Source of the DNA: Vespula vulgaris
Lineage: Eukaryota; Arthropoda; Insecta; Hymenoptera; Vespidae
Direction: 5' to 3'
Assembly: GCF_905475345.1 (NCBI RefSeq)
Contig: NC_066587.1
Span: forward strand, 124,001 to 188,000
Length of the DNA: 64,000 nt
The first letter of the stretch is position 1, and each line of letters starts with the position of its first letter. Position numbers and translations under genes: made by a program. Under the pieces are notes generated by a model, which saw only the letters and a list, made by a program, of their open reading frames with translations, searched no databases and was not told where the DNA came from. Below, one piece after another: positions 1 through 12,526 of the stretch.

Positions 1-133
1 TTATAAATATTACTATATGGATAGGTTTACAAGATAGTATTTTCTGTTGTCAATTCTTCAACTAAGACTGTGATTTTTAAATATACTAATAATAGAATAT
101 AAAGTATAATATACGTATTGGAGTTGATTATTA

Positions 134-134
<1 letters not shown>

Positions 135-203
<69 letters not shown>

Positions 204-330
204 TATTATTATTGTTATTACTATTATTATTATTACTATTATTATTATTATTATTATTAATATTATCATTATCATTATTATCATTATTGCTATCGCTACT
301 GTTATTATTACTATTATTCTTATTATCGTC
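135..330. repeat. Compound trinucleotide repeat (CGT)13 then (TTA/ATT)n
   Basis: Thirteen perfect CGT units (135-173) run directly into about 155 bp of imperfect ATT/TTA units with C interruptions. Two unrelated triplet arrays share one junction. Low-complexity Ile/Val, Asn/Asp, Leu or Thr frames through it are artefacts of the repeat. Confidence 0.9.
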
Positions 331-958
331 AGATATAAGAATAAATTTCGTATTCGTAAGGAAGAGAAACAGTGGGCGAATCTTAGACGATCGACTCGTC
401 GCAATCCTTTTTTTCTCGTCGAAAATCGAAAAGACCAAAAAGCAGGAATCCCGGGAAACGATGGAAAAAATGTTCTTATTGCGTGAAAACTGATTTTCTT
501 GTTTTGTTTTTTAAAAGGAAAGTTGGTAAGAGTTTAGGTAAAAATAGATAGACGTATACGTTACGTCGTACGAAGAAAAGAGAAAAAGAAAAGAAAAAAA
601 AACGGATGTGACGTAAGAAGGCGAGACGGGGAAAGTTTCTACTTGCAGCAAAAGCCATGTGTATTCTCGCACGTAGATATTAATCCCGAAGCTTCGGTAA
701 GACCGAAATAAAGTTCCTACGACCGGATTTCTAACGCGTTCCTTATCTTGTAAAGTATAAAGTCTAAAGTACGAACGAAGCGCGTATCGCGATGCAAAAA
801 TGAACGAGATGCCAGAGAGAACGATGGAAAGAGAACTCGACGATACGTTAACGTTGTTGTTATGGCACATGAGGAAACTTTAATCTATAATATTCGATAG
901 GCGATTGCGATCGCAGAGCTGTTAGAAATATCAATTGCCGATTTATTCCTACTCTCGA

Positions 959-962
<4 letters not shown>

Positions 963-992
<30 letters not shown>
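963..992. repeat. (TC)15 microsatellite
   Basis: A perfect dinucleotide tract of 15 TC units, followed by a short interrupted CCCCTCTCT tail. It lies in the presumed 3' flank of ELOVL-A. Confidence 0.9.
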
Positions 993-994
<2 letters not shown>

Positions 995-1409
995 CTCTCT
1001 AGCAGCCGTCGATAATATTATATCGAAGGATCTATCGTCTCATATGTTTGAAGCAAAGCGAAAGGAAGAACTTTGAAGATTTCTTTTCTGCTAACAAGGA
1101 ATGTTTCTTCGCGAACGTGAAAATTTAACGCGCCGTTAACGTTAACCAAGCGGGACGTTGTCTCTTTCGTTCGTTAACGTTCGTATCCATGAAAATGATT
1201 GACCGTGCGTGCGCGTAAAAATGAATATCTTTAAGAGTCCATCTCGATTCGAAGGATTCGATTTGGCACGAAGAAACGAGCTTCCTTTATCTTCGACTTT
1301 TTTTTCTTTTTTGTTCTTTCGTTATTCTTGTTTCTTTCCTTCTGTCTTTTCTGAAATTTCAAAGTAAAATCCTCCAACGTAATGATCATCGGCGAGATCC
1401 GATCAATCA

Positions 1410-2221
1410 TTAATCCTCCTTTCCTTTGTCGACGACTTTTATCTTCCTGATGGAAGAAACGTTCGATGTATCTTCGAAATCGTTGCCGTCGCTTTTTCTC
1501 CCTATACCGTTTGATTCGATCTTTCCGTTCGTCGTCGTTGTACTTTTCTTCCTTCGATCGGGCTCATAGGCCATCTTGTAAAAGTCCGAGAAAAGGAGGT
1601 AGAAGAATATTGCATTTGGAAGGGTTAAAACGACGCTCCACCTTGGGTAACCGCAGTCGTATAGAAGCAATTGGGAATTATGCAAGAACGCCAGGCAAAA
1701 TTGTCCCTGCGAATTATCATCGATTCGTAAGTTTCATCATTTCTAACGTCGTCTCGGTCGCGGATCTTGTATCAATTACCTACCATTTGCAACGTCGTTA
1801 TGTACTTCTTCCACCATAAATACTTTTGATATTGAGGCAATAATGCGGCTAGTAAATAGTACGTGTACATCACGATGTGGACGAAGCTATTGATGAGACC
1901 TTCGAAGACGCAACGGTCAATTGCGGCGATCGGAGAGAGAGTTGGCCATATAGTTAACGTTAATTTATCCGTGTTTCTTTTTCTTTTAATAAACTTTTGT
2001 ACCTACCTATAAAGGTACCGTGACCTCCAGGATAATATTTCGTTGCACCCCAGGCGATCATAGGCATCACGGTGTGATGATAGACGTGGAGGAACGTAAC
2101 TTGCTTCTCCTTTTTTCGTAAAACGAAAAAGACCGTGTCGAGAAGCTCCGTCAGTTTAGCGAGAAAATAAACGTGAACGATTCGAGCGATCTGAAATGGA
2201 AAAGGAGAAGAAAGAGGGAAG

Positions 2222-2267
<46 letters not shown>

Positions 2268-2766
2268 AAAGAAAAAGACTCGAATTAGACGGCGAAGGAA
2301 CTAAGTTCTATAACGTACTTTGAGGGCTTCCGGTGATTCCGAAAAATCTACGGGCTCGCATTTGAAGCTGTATTTCGTTAACCAGGCAGAGCTGAGTCCT
2401 TCGATAAAGATCCAAGTGCTGAGTAGGACCTGTATAAGATTATACATGACTAGAACGTTCTTCATTTGAAACGGTTTCCGATGTTCCATGTACTTAGGAC
2501 CCCAGGAGTGGATGAAGTAGTGGTAACCGATAAGGATACTGGCGCCTGGCACCGGCGAAGACACGAGGAACCAATTCCGTGTTCGAGGATCTACGATTTA
2601 ATCGTACGTATGCATAATACGTATGTAGGTACCGTAGCGTAGAAACGATTTTTTATCGTCAAGCCTTACCCGAGAGATCGTGAAAAAGAAAGTGCCAGAA
2701 TCGGACCAACGAATTGTCATAGATGTTGGCCATTTTGTCGATCGGTGGTACGCCGGTGATATTCAT
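1410..2766 (-). CDS. ELOVL-A, very-long-chain fatty acid elongase (321 aa, 5 coding exons)
   Basis: Coding exons on the minus strand are 2766-2670, 2590-2319, 2190-2007, 1899-1784 and 1706-1410. They sum to 966 bp, with GT-AG introns and a continuous frame. The product is an ER multipass ELOVL elongase that condenses malonyl-CoA with acyl-CoA to give 3-ketoacyl-CoA. Visible motifs are KPFQMKNVLVMYN near the N-terminal third, KLTELLDT (135-142), QVTFLHVYHH with the histidine box at 158-162, NSFVHIVMYTYY (188-199) and TTLQMGQF from 219. The C-terminus ends KGKED, which fits a KxKxx ER-retrieval signal. The first ATG is MNITGVPP, 13 nt after a splice acceptor ending at 2780, so a non-coding first exon lies further upstream and was not located. 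Unlike the other three genes it has no intron after the IFIE/FYE position and has one after ALK. It is the only minus-strand elongase here. The family call is firm; which paralogue it is remains open. Confidence 0.95.
2225..2264. repeat. (GA)20 microsatellite in ELOVL-A intron
   Basis: A perfect 40 bp GA tract inside the intron between the second and third coding exons of ELOVL-A. On the transcribed strand it is a (TC)20 pyrimidine run about 35 bp upstream of the acceptor preceding the IARIVHVYF exon, so it could act as an extended polypyrimidine tract. Confidence 0.9.
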
Positions 2767-5700
2767 TTGGAAGATTAGCTGGAATCAAGAGAAGAAAAGA
2801 AATGATGGCGCGTTGCATGAGATGGGGGATTGCTGCTCCTCCTCAAAATAATTCGTCGTCGAACGCAACAGCACCAGCCGCAGGTGTCCACGGAAATGCG
2901 CGAGTCAGTCTATGACTCGATCCTGACCTAGCGTATCAGGGTACACTGGCTCGTAGTACTGTATCGGCTCGTACTGGCCGTGGAGAACCGTACCCGTTTC
3001 TAATCGGATCGAACTCGAGAAGTAAAGGGGCGAGAGGTGGAGGGGGAGGGGGGGAAGGCGGACTGGAGAGAAAGAGAGAGGAAAACGGTCTTACGAAAGT
3101 CTAAGGACGAAGAAATCGCCGCTTTCCGGAAAAGAAACTCGTTCGGTTCCGATCGGACACACGCGAGACGACCTCGCGCCATCGAATTCGGCGCCATTCG
3201 ACGCACGGTCTCTTCCTGTCGTCGGTACGGCCGGAGGAGGATCATCAACGAAGCGCGGCGAAGCGATGACGATGCCTGCGGTTGCGTCTTACCGTGCGGT
3301 TGCGACACGCGTTTCCCTCGGACGTATCGATATCGATTTAAAAAGTCTCTTCGCTCGAACGTCCGTTCGGCGGATTTTCTCGTTGTAATTTCGTGAAATT
3401 GTCGATATTCGTTTGGAACGTCGTCGATCGATCGACGATCGAGGAGGAAAGATGGAAGAAAATCGAAAGAGACGATCCTCGACGATTCAAAATAAGAAAA
3501 CGAATATATGCCAACGTATATATTATTATAACGGCGTCTTCGTCTTCCTGTCGGTCGCGCTTTTCCATGTCAGTTGGTACCCCGGGGGCAGGAATACCGG
3601 TTCGCAAGTAAGTCAGTCATGCGAATATACGTCGGAGCAATGCGTCCGTGTTTACGGGGTCACCGACCGTCGCGTCTCTTTCCGTTCTTTTTTCTTTATT
3701 TTTTCTCAACTCGTTCAACCCTTTTCCCTTGCAATTCGAACGGCAGAGAGAGAGAGAGAGAGAGAGGGAGCTTTCTTCCTTTCGTTTGTCGATTTTCGAA
3801 CGATCGTTTAACGACGTTGAATGCCGTGGCGCGTCATCGCGTGAACGACCGTCGTCGCCCGACGATGTCATAACGAAACAATAACAAAGATTTCACATTC
3901 CGGGCGAGTTATATAAAATTGGACAGATTACGTCTCGGGCATGCGAGTACGCGGCCACGCGCGCGCGTGCGACGAGTCGACGGAGTTCTCTTCGAGAATG
4001 GAATCTGGACGAGTCGTTGAGGAAACGGACGAGAGATCGTCACCGGAACGATATTCTCCGTGTATGGGAAATAATGGGAATGAGTCCATCCGTCTCGGTT
4101 CGAGTCGGCCATGCGATGACACTTGTCGTCGCATCGATTTCCCGCTACGCTTTCTTCCTTCCGAGCCTTTCTTTCCTTTTCGCCGCGAATCAATTTCGAG
4201 CTTGTTTCGCGAACTTTCGTCGGATCTCTTTCAAACGAGCTTGCTAATATCTTCGATATCGATCGCAAAAAATGCACGTTCCTCTGCCGCACTCTTTACG
4301 CGACTTTCGATTCGCGCATAGGCACCACGGCGCGCGATACTATCTCACCTTTCTCTCTCTCTTTCTCCGCCCCCACCCCATCCCACCCCCCGCCGAGATG
4401 ACTGAGAATAAGGATTACGGTATTATTATGAGACTGGGTTCGGTGCGCGTCTCGTAACAGACCGCATAGTGAATTTCCGCGTGCCTTAACTCGCTCGAAC
4501 CGTTTCCGCGAATAGATTTTCCTCGACGTAACTCGAAGAGAGACAGGTTCGTGCGGATGAGAAAGCAACGGCTTGTTCGTTATCTCTTATTTCTTTTTTT
4601 TTTCTCTTTTCTCGAGTTTCTTTCTCCCTCGGTCTAATTAATCCTATCGTCTGAGTAGCATCGACGTAGGTACTCGTATTTTGGAAAAATATAGTACGAA
4701 AGAGCCGAGAGATCCTTTCCCTTCGTTCGTCTATTTCTATGTACCGGTTGTAAGAGGGACCGAATCGGTCCGTTCGTGAATTTTACGAATTCGACGACAA
4801 GTGGACGAATTTTTCGGATCTTACCGTGGAAATGAATCGACAATGAATCCGGTCGAGTCAAGTGACACGAGTCAACGGCACCCCTGTCTGATGGAACGCG
4901 CGGTCGGTGAAGATCTCTCTCTCTCTCTCTCTCTTCCCCTCCCTCTCTCTCTCTCGCTGCCTTTCGATCCCCGTATTTACGTTTCGCAAAGAAACTCGAG
5001 AGAGTATCCGAAGTACGATATTTGGATCGATACGATGAGACTGACGAACGGTAAGGGTAGAAAAAATCGACCCGCTCGAACCGGCGTTTCCGTAGAACTG
5101 TCCGATCGGTCGAAAAGTACACTCGAAAGACGCGCTCGCGCATACGACCTGTTATACCATGTCGCGTTAAGTCGAAGAAGTGGGGTATTCACCTGCGATT
5201 AGATCAAACCCGCGTCTCCCTTCTCTTCTCGCGCGTGTACGTACGTTGCTACGTACTCGTACCGCAACGATTGCAACCCCCCGTTTCCCCCGACCGCCCC
5301 GTCCTTTCTCCCTTCCCACGTTGAAAGTTGTCGTTGGAAAGGTAGGGGAAACTTTCGTCCGATTTGTTTCCATTTTGTTTTTTCCTATTTGGCAAGTAGC
5401 GCGATGAGAGAACCTCGACGATGTTACGTCAAGAGAGCGGAGAAGAAGGATGCACGTTGTATAATCGCGCATCGTTTGCATTTACCGTTTAATTGATAAT
5501 TTCGGATTTGCGCCTCGGTGTCGGTCGACTTGGAATTTTATTTACGAACGAATCCAATTCATCGCGATGACGTCAATGCATTAATCGTTGCGTCATTAAA
5601 TGGAAACGAACTGAATTTATGTATGTATACATTTTCCGTTTCGCATATCTTCTCTTTTTTTTCTATTTAAATCGTCGTTGTACGTTCGACTAACTCGAAG

Positions 5701-8700
5701 GAATCGGTAGGAGCGAACGTGCGACAAAAAATATGTATTATTTCGTTTAATGGGATTACGAACGATGGTTTCTCGTATGGACCATGGAAAAAGTACGACG
5801 CGACGTTTCTTGGTGGGGGGGGGGGGACTGCATCCGACGGTAAAATCTTTGAAGGGGATAACGCGGAAAGGGTAAGCACGATTCTTCTTCTTACTACGGC
5901 TAAAGGAGAAGTCACGCACGATCGACGAATAGAAAATCGAATTCGCGCGTTCTTTTTTCTCGTTTCTTCTTTTTCTTTCTTTTTCCTTTATTTTATTTTA
6001 TTTTTTTCTTTTTCTTTTTTATAACCAACGCAACTTCGATTCGAGCTCCATTCGGATACGAATCGATTCCTTCGGGTGCTTCTTCGAAAGAATCGTTTTG
6101 TACTTTAGCCACGTCGATAAATTAATACAATCGAGATATGTATGCAACGTTAGCGATGCAAAACGCTTGTTTGTATGTAAAGTCGAGATAGTTTAATAGT
6201 GTTGCGAAGTCAGGATATTGATGTCAACTTGTAATAAAATTCTTGTTGATCGTATACAACTTCCGCAACGTTTCGTGGCCTCGAACGAGGAACGGATAAA
6301 GTAATTATGTCGCTTCGAGGAACTCCGCGTCGACTCGATGGAGAACGAAGGAGGATCGTCGTCGTTACGCCGAAAGGACGCTGTATCTTACGCCAACGTA
6401 TTTGTATTTAATATCGTATTTAATATAATTAATCGTTGGAACGATCCGAGCATTCGTTTTTTTCCTATTTTTCTTACATTCGTATCTACATGCGAATTGG
6501 GCAGCGACGGAAAATTGATCTATCGCGAGCGAAGCGAACGCGTACCATCGAGCGAGAACGATCGTCCTAAGAACGAGTTTCGAGTCGCGATCCTCGTGGG
6601 TGATAAGATAACGAAGAAAAAATTGTTCTGAGCTTTTTTCATTCGATAATCATCGTTAACTGGCTCGATCGTCGTAATAAATGTCAACGGAGTGTGAAAG
6701 AACTCGGAGAAAAACGAAAGCCGAGTGAATATTTCATGTTTTCATGGTTGCACGATAATTGTATGCGCGAGGACGACTTGTGCTTGTCGAATGAAAAAGG
6801 AAAGAAAGAAATAAAAAAGGAAGGGAGAAAAAACGGCATGGTGTAACGATAGGAACGATAATATAGAAAATGAAACGATCAATCTCTTTCGCATAGGATC
6901 GTAACGATCGTTGCGTAAACGCTTTTCGATTTCGCCGCGTTCGTTGCTTCGCGCACGGACCATTACTACGCCGAGAGCAAGAGGGGTCGCCTCTCGAGAT
7001 CGTACGTGCGGACGAAACGTAACGGATCGTCGAAATCTCTGTCAAGGCGAGCGGCTCCGCTTCGAGCCCGTCTTCCGTTACGTTTCTCATTTTCTTTCTT
7101 TCCTTCCTTTCCCTTTCCTCCGATGGAATCGAGAATAATTGGAAAGAAACGAAAGACAGCTCGAGAATTTTCGTGCGGGACGTAAGACCGTTTCACGGCT
7201 TTCACGCGACGAGCGACGAGGCACCGCGTACGCTCGTACGTTTGCCACTTCTACGAATGTTGCAACTCGCGTTAATAACTTTGTCGTCGCGCGCCCTTCT
7301 GCGTGAAAGGCGAATAACATTATCCCAAGACTTTGGGAACCGATTCTCTTCGACCTAGGTCCTAGGTCTATTGCCAAGTCCGTCGTTAATTTACGATTAA
7401 TCGTCCGTTGATTCGACGGGGGATTTTACATTCGTTTCGGTAAAAAGAACTCTTTTCGCGATGGGAAGTCGTCCCTTTGCTATGCCATATCATTTTGGGT
7501 CTGAACTACGAAAAGGAAAGAAAGAAAATATCTCGACACTACGCGTCGAACCGAGGAAGATCGTTCGAACGAATGAAACTGTTTTCTTATTTGCTCATTT
7601 CCTTGCCGTTCGAACAGACAAATCGTCTGGATTGCGAATCGTCGCCGGCGAGAAAGAAAATCTCTTCCTAACGAGGTAAGAAAAAGTTGACTTTTTGGAG
7701 GAATGCGTGGATCGTTGCGCATCGTGAAATGTCTCGTAGATTCGTGTGCGCGCAATATCCGTTGACCGAAGAAACACAATGACAGCGCGCAACGCCGATG
7801 GGGAAACGATAATGTCAAAGAGTCAAGGTTCACAAGTGGCTTGCTTTACACGTGGAATTTATAAAGGAACGTGACGAATTGCGACGTGGAATCCGTGCGA
7901 CGCAACTATGCCCGTTCAAAGAAACGGGAGGGAAGAAGGGGTAAAGAAAGAGGAAAAAGAAAAACGAGAAACGCTTCTAAAACTTAATCTTAAGGATGAA
8001 TCTAAATCCCGATTCGTCATACGACTCGTCGTACCTCGGCCGGCGCGTCGAGCTACCGCCTCTTTACGATGAACCAGACGGATAGATCCGTGAACTCTAC
8101 AAACAGCAACGCCGATTTGACTTTGATCGATTTGAGCGACCAAATTTTGCGCCCCGATAATTTTGCCATCGAGACGATCGCCGTTCTTCCTACGCGCACG
8201 CGTTCGCGATTGACATTTTACGATCGACGAGTCGAAGAAATCAGAGATACTCGTATCGCTGAAAACTTGATCGTAGTTAAGACGGCTCATCGATAAGTTT
8301 TTTACACGATTACACGGCGATAATGTTTCTCCTCCTAAGGGATACGGTTTTTTGCTCGAAAGATATCTTAATAAATCAAGAGCCGTACATTCTCCGAATA
8401 CAGGATATACGTACGAGGACAATTAAATTTTCTTACAAAACGTAATCCTCGATTTCTCGTTCGGTCGATTGTTATTCAGTTTACAACTTTTTGTACTTGA
8501 CCCCGCATTATCAAGCGGAATAACAACAACACTGTGTCGTATAAAAAGGCTGAGATGTATGGACAATACGCCATCGGTATCGCAATTAAACGATTGCAAT
8601 TATCGTATTTAAACGTGTTTGCCGACGTAAGATGTTTATATCCACTTAGCATTGTTTGCTGGCGTGAAAATAGTAGAGAAAAAAGGAAACGCAACTAGGG

Positions 8701-11700
8701 CAGCGTCTAAGATCTTGAAAACAAGGAAAAGTCTAAAGTACGAGTACCTAGATGTAAGCACGATTAAATAAGCGCGAACGAGAGACGTTGAGACAATGGA
8801 GACGAATCGCTTGGTCGAATAATATTATTGCACGAGCGTCGATAATATAAAACGAACGCGCGACGGAAAAGAAAAAGAATTTTGCTGGGAAACGAATTGT
8901 CATGCGTTCGCGCTCGACGTATAACTCTCCTCGTCGACTATAAAAATAACGAAACGTTTCTATCGAAATAACGAGAACGTTTACCTTAACACTTATTTGC
9001 GTAAATATCCGGTACGTGTCGAGCGACAAGTACGAATGGGAAAAGAAAAGGAATACACGTAATCGAATTAACTGCGTCTTCTCGTTAACCGATTTACTTA
9101 CGAACGAACGTTTCCTCGATTCGACTGTTCGGAGAAGACGAAGGGATAACGAAGATTCCCGCGACAATAGCAAATATCTTCGTCGAAGGCCGAGAGAAAA
9201 GAGAGAAGTCGAGCGACTGGCAAAGTTTCCGACCGCGACTTATCACCGGTTGCTCGTCACCAGGGGCTTTGGTTCGCGTCTAATCTCTCGGGTCGTACGC
9301 ATTATTGCACTCGCGTCGGACGCTTGTCCAGTTGCGCAAGCGATAGGGAGGAACTTTTCGGCGAAGGTACACCTTCGCGGATAGAGGGTTATCTCTTTGT
9401 TTCTCCGTTATTTCTTACTCGCGGCTTTGTCAACGTTCGATCTATTTAAAAAGGAAACGGTTGGGAGGTAAGTTACGTATGTGTGCGTGTACGTACGCAT
9501 ATCGTGTATACATTTACGCAACCCGTCCAAGGGGATTTCCACGTTCGTTGACGCTCACGCGATAAAAATCTTCCTAGAAGAAAGAAATTTATAGTATAAA
9601 AAGGAACGTGCCCGAGAGTAACGTCCGAAGATCATCCTTATATCGGAGAGCGATGAAAAATATTCTTAGTAGAATGATTGCGCAATAGTCTCATGTGCTC
9701 CCCTTTTTTTTCTTCAACTTTTGATTTTACTCGTTTTACCTTTAGACTATTCATTAAACCAGTTGGTTTAGTTTTTTCTGCAAAGAGAATAATAAAACGA
9801 TTTCTATTCATTGAGATAAATAGATTTATTCTTTGTTACCGTTCGATAGTATCGGGGGAACAACTGTGACGTGATAATTCGAAACTCGATAAATTACTAT
9901 AATTATATTTTTAACAAACAAGAAAATAGTTGCACATCGCTCAGGTATTATTTTCTTACCGCGCGACGCGGCTTGTTCCTTCGTCGCAAAAGTGATCATT
10001 GAAAAGCGTAGATCGATTAACGAATAAGGACGATAAGGAGAATAAGTTTTTCTAACGATTAATGCTCGTCGCGTCCCATCGAAATACCCTTTGATCCTAA
10101 ATTTCCCATCAATCGACGTCTCCCGGAAAGTCACGCGACAGAGTGACTAGTAGAAAGCTAGAAGGATATGTAAATCGCATAGGTTTGGATAGGTTGAATA
10201 CGTTTTCGTATAAACTATACGACCTTGACAGGAAATTCTTTTTTGTTTCAAAGTCATCGATTCGATTACTTCTGATTTTATTCTTTGCGCCTTTGAACTA
10301 TGTAAAATCTCGACGATAAGTAAACTATTTATTTACTTAAAATATAACAGATCGAAAAAACGAGCGTGCGGCGAGTTGTACAAGATCGACGGCGTCGACG
10401 GTTTAATCGGCGAATGAAACAAAATTCTTTCTCTCCCGTAAGGATTCGTTACGATCGTCCGGGGAAGATTTCAAAGGAGTTCGAGTGACTCGAACCTTTT
10501 TCTTTCACTTCACTTTGCTCCGAGTCCTACGAATTGTTTGAATAACGTCTTTGAGATTATTTGGGACGTTTTTAGGGAAAACGCGCGCGTTCGGAAATAT
10601 CTTACGTCGACGTCGTAATCGTCGGTAGTCAGGATGAAAAAGAATTATGTAATTACTTGTCGACGTTCTCGTGGATATCGAGAAGAACGATTTACCGTCG
10701 CGTTGCGTGACGTTGACGGCGACGATCGACACAGAGAAAACAGGAAAACAAAAAAGGAGTATATCATTTTTATCTCGGTGTAGTTATTCTTTTTATCGTT
10801 TTGCGTCGTTTCATTAAAGTTTTATACGCCGGTACGCGTCGCGCTAGACGAATTAACGACGATCCCGCTAGAGAGGAAAGGAGTAGAGAGGAGAAGGGAG
10901 AGCGGATTTCGTCCGTTCCGCGCAATGGAAAAGATCTCCGGCTCGCGCGAACGAAAGTCCTTTAAAAAAGGCCAAGTCGAAGAGACGACATCGATATTCG
11001 TATGGGGAGAATTATGCCAGGTCTGTCCCATCTGCCTAAAAATCTATCGAAAGGAGCGCATAACTTTTATAGTTGCAAGAAAGGAGCCGAACCGAACGTG
11101 ACGCATGGATGTGCATACGAACAAAGAGCATAAAGTACGCGAAGGTACGTAAAGGTAAAAGGAGCACGGTGGATCTACGAGACGTTGTTCGTGAATCGTT
11201 CGAAAGGACCAATCGAACGAAAGAAAACTCCGTCGATGTTCGCCAATAGTAAAAGTATCCGAAGGAAGGGAGCTACGCGTTCGTACGCGAAGGAAAAGGA
11301 GAACGCGGACGATGGTCCGCGCGAAACGCCATTATAAACTCTTTTCTCTTTGGCAAAATCTAGTAGAACTTTCGACGACGAATTAATCGTCCTTTTTATT
11401 CGGCGCGAGTACGTTGCAACGCGAAACGTGCATTCTTCGCGTATCGATGGAAACGTAGGCAAACCTTTTGCCTCTCGATGACCTTTACCCGAGCCTTACG
11501 ATCATTACGAATCTTCGCGCGAATCTTTCTTTCGATTCGAGAGACAAGAGGATCTCTTACCGAGGGATAAGAACATCGAACGTAGGACGCATTTCTTTCC
11601 ATCCTCTCTTCTCTTCTGGCTTCGTCGGGAAAGATCTTCGGTGGGGAGACAAGGGTGGTGGAGGAGGGGGGGACCGGCCGGAGAAAGAGAGAGAGAAAGC

Positions 11701-12488
11701 TATCGATTTCCGCGACGGACGTCCGACCGAGGGATGATCGATCTCGAGGAAACGTTATGAGCCGAACGTAGTAACCTTGACTCCTATCGATCAAGAAGAA
11801 CTCTCTCGTTCCGAGTCGAGCCTGCTCCTGAACTCGATAAGTCCCCACCTTCCGAGCAACGAGCCTGATCGTAGTCGGACCCCACTAGGTCAGCGCAATA
11901 CTTAAGACGCGAGTTCAGCATCGTGCGGGCTATTCGCGCAGGATCGTTCGTTGGACCACGAAATGAGTCGATTCGAAAAGATCTATCGAGAGCGTGCGAG
12001 CGAACGATAGCCAAATTCCATCAATTTTCTCGCTGCGTCCTCGTCGCTCTCTTGCCTGCTGGAACCTGGCGAAGAAAGGAACGAGTGAAAATATTCGACC
12101 CGTAAAAGTGCCATCCTTCCGAAAGCATCGTCGCGTGTTATTCGTCGTCGAGCCTAATCGTCGATCGAGCCTCCGAGGATCGTGGATCTTCGATCGAAAT
12201 TCAGGGGAAGGGGGGGGGGCAAGCAGAGGCAAAAGACTCTGCGATTTCGAGCGCATCGATGGACAAACATTGCTCTCGCGTTTCGGACACAATCTAGCGT
12301 TCGAGGAGGAAGAGAAGAAGACGGAGCAAGATCTCCTAGTGTTGTCCCTTTAGAATCGATCGCTCGGGGGCGCGCGACTCGGAGTAAAGTGCAGTGCCTC
12401 GATCGGACCGAATTCTTTTCCCTTTTGCGGGCCGATCTCTCATCGGGAAACGCAGAGGTAATTATTCCTTCGAGATCTCTATTTTTCG

Positions 12489-12490
<2 letters not shown>

Positions 12491-12522
<32 letters not shown>
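12491..12522. repeat. (GA)16 microsatellite
   Basis: A perfect GA tract in the intergenic region between ELOVL-A and ELOVL-B. Confidence 0.9.

Positions 12523-12526
<4 letters not shown>

Larger units (their letters stand above)
1..1409. other. Non-coding left edge, 3' flank of ELOVL-A
   Basis: No gene was recognised here. The stretch holds a compound triplet repeat (135-330) and a (TC)15 tract (963-992). A TTTATT at 942-947 reads AATAAA on the minus strand, about 460 bp past the ELOVL-A stop, and is a candidate poly(A) signal for that gene. The signal assignment is inference. Confidence 0.5.

Noticed and set aside
118..486. Long Ile/Val, Asn/Asp and Leu-rich open frames on both strands
   Set aside because: They are translations of the triplet repeat; several frames are open at once and none resembles a protein.
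7355..7367. CCTAGGTCCTAGG palindromic motif
   Set aside because: It is too short to call a regulatory or recombination site and nothing around it supports one.
9361..9378. Hairpin GCGAAGG-TACA-CCTTCGC
   Set aside because: A 7 bp stem is expected by chance in 64 kb of GC-biased DNA, and no RNA gene context was seen.
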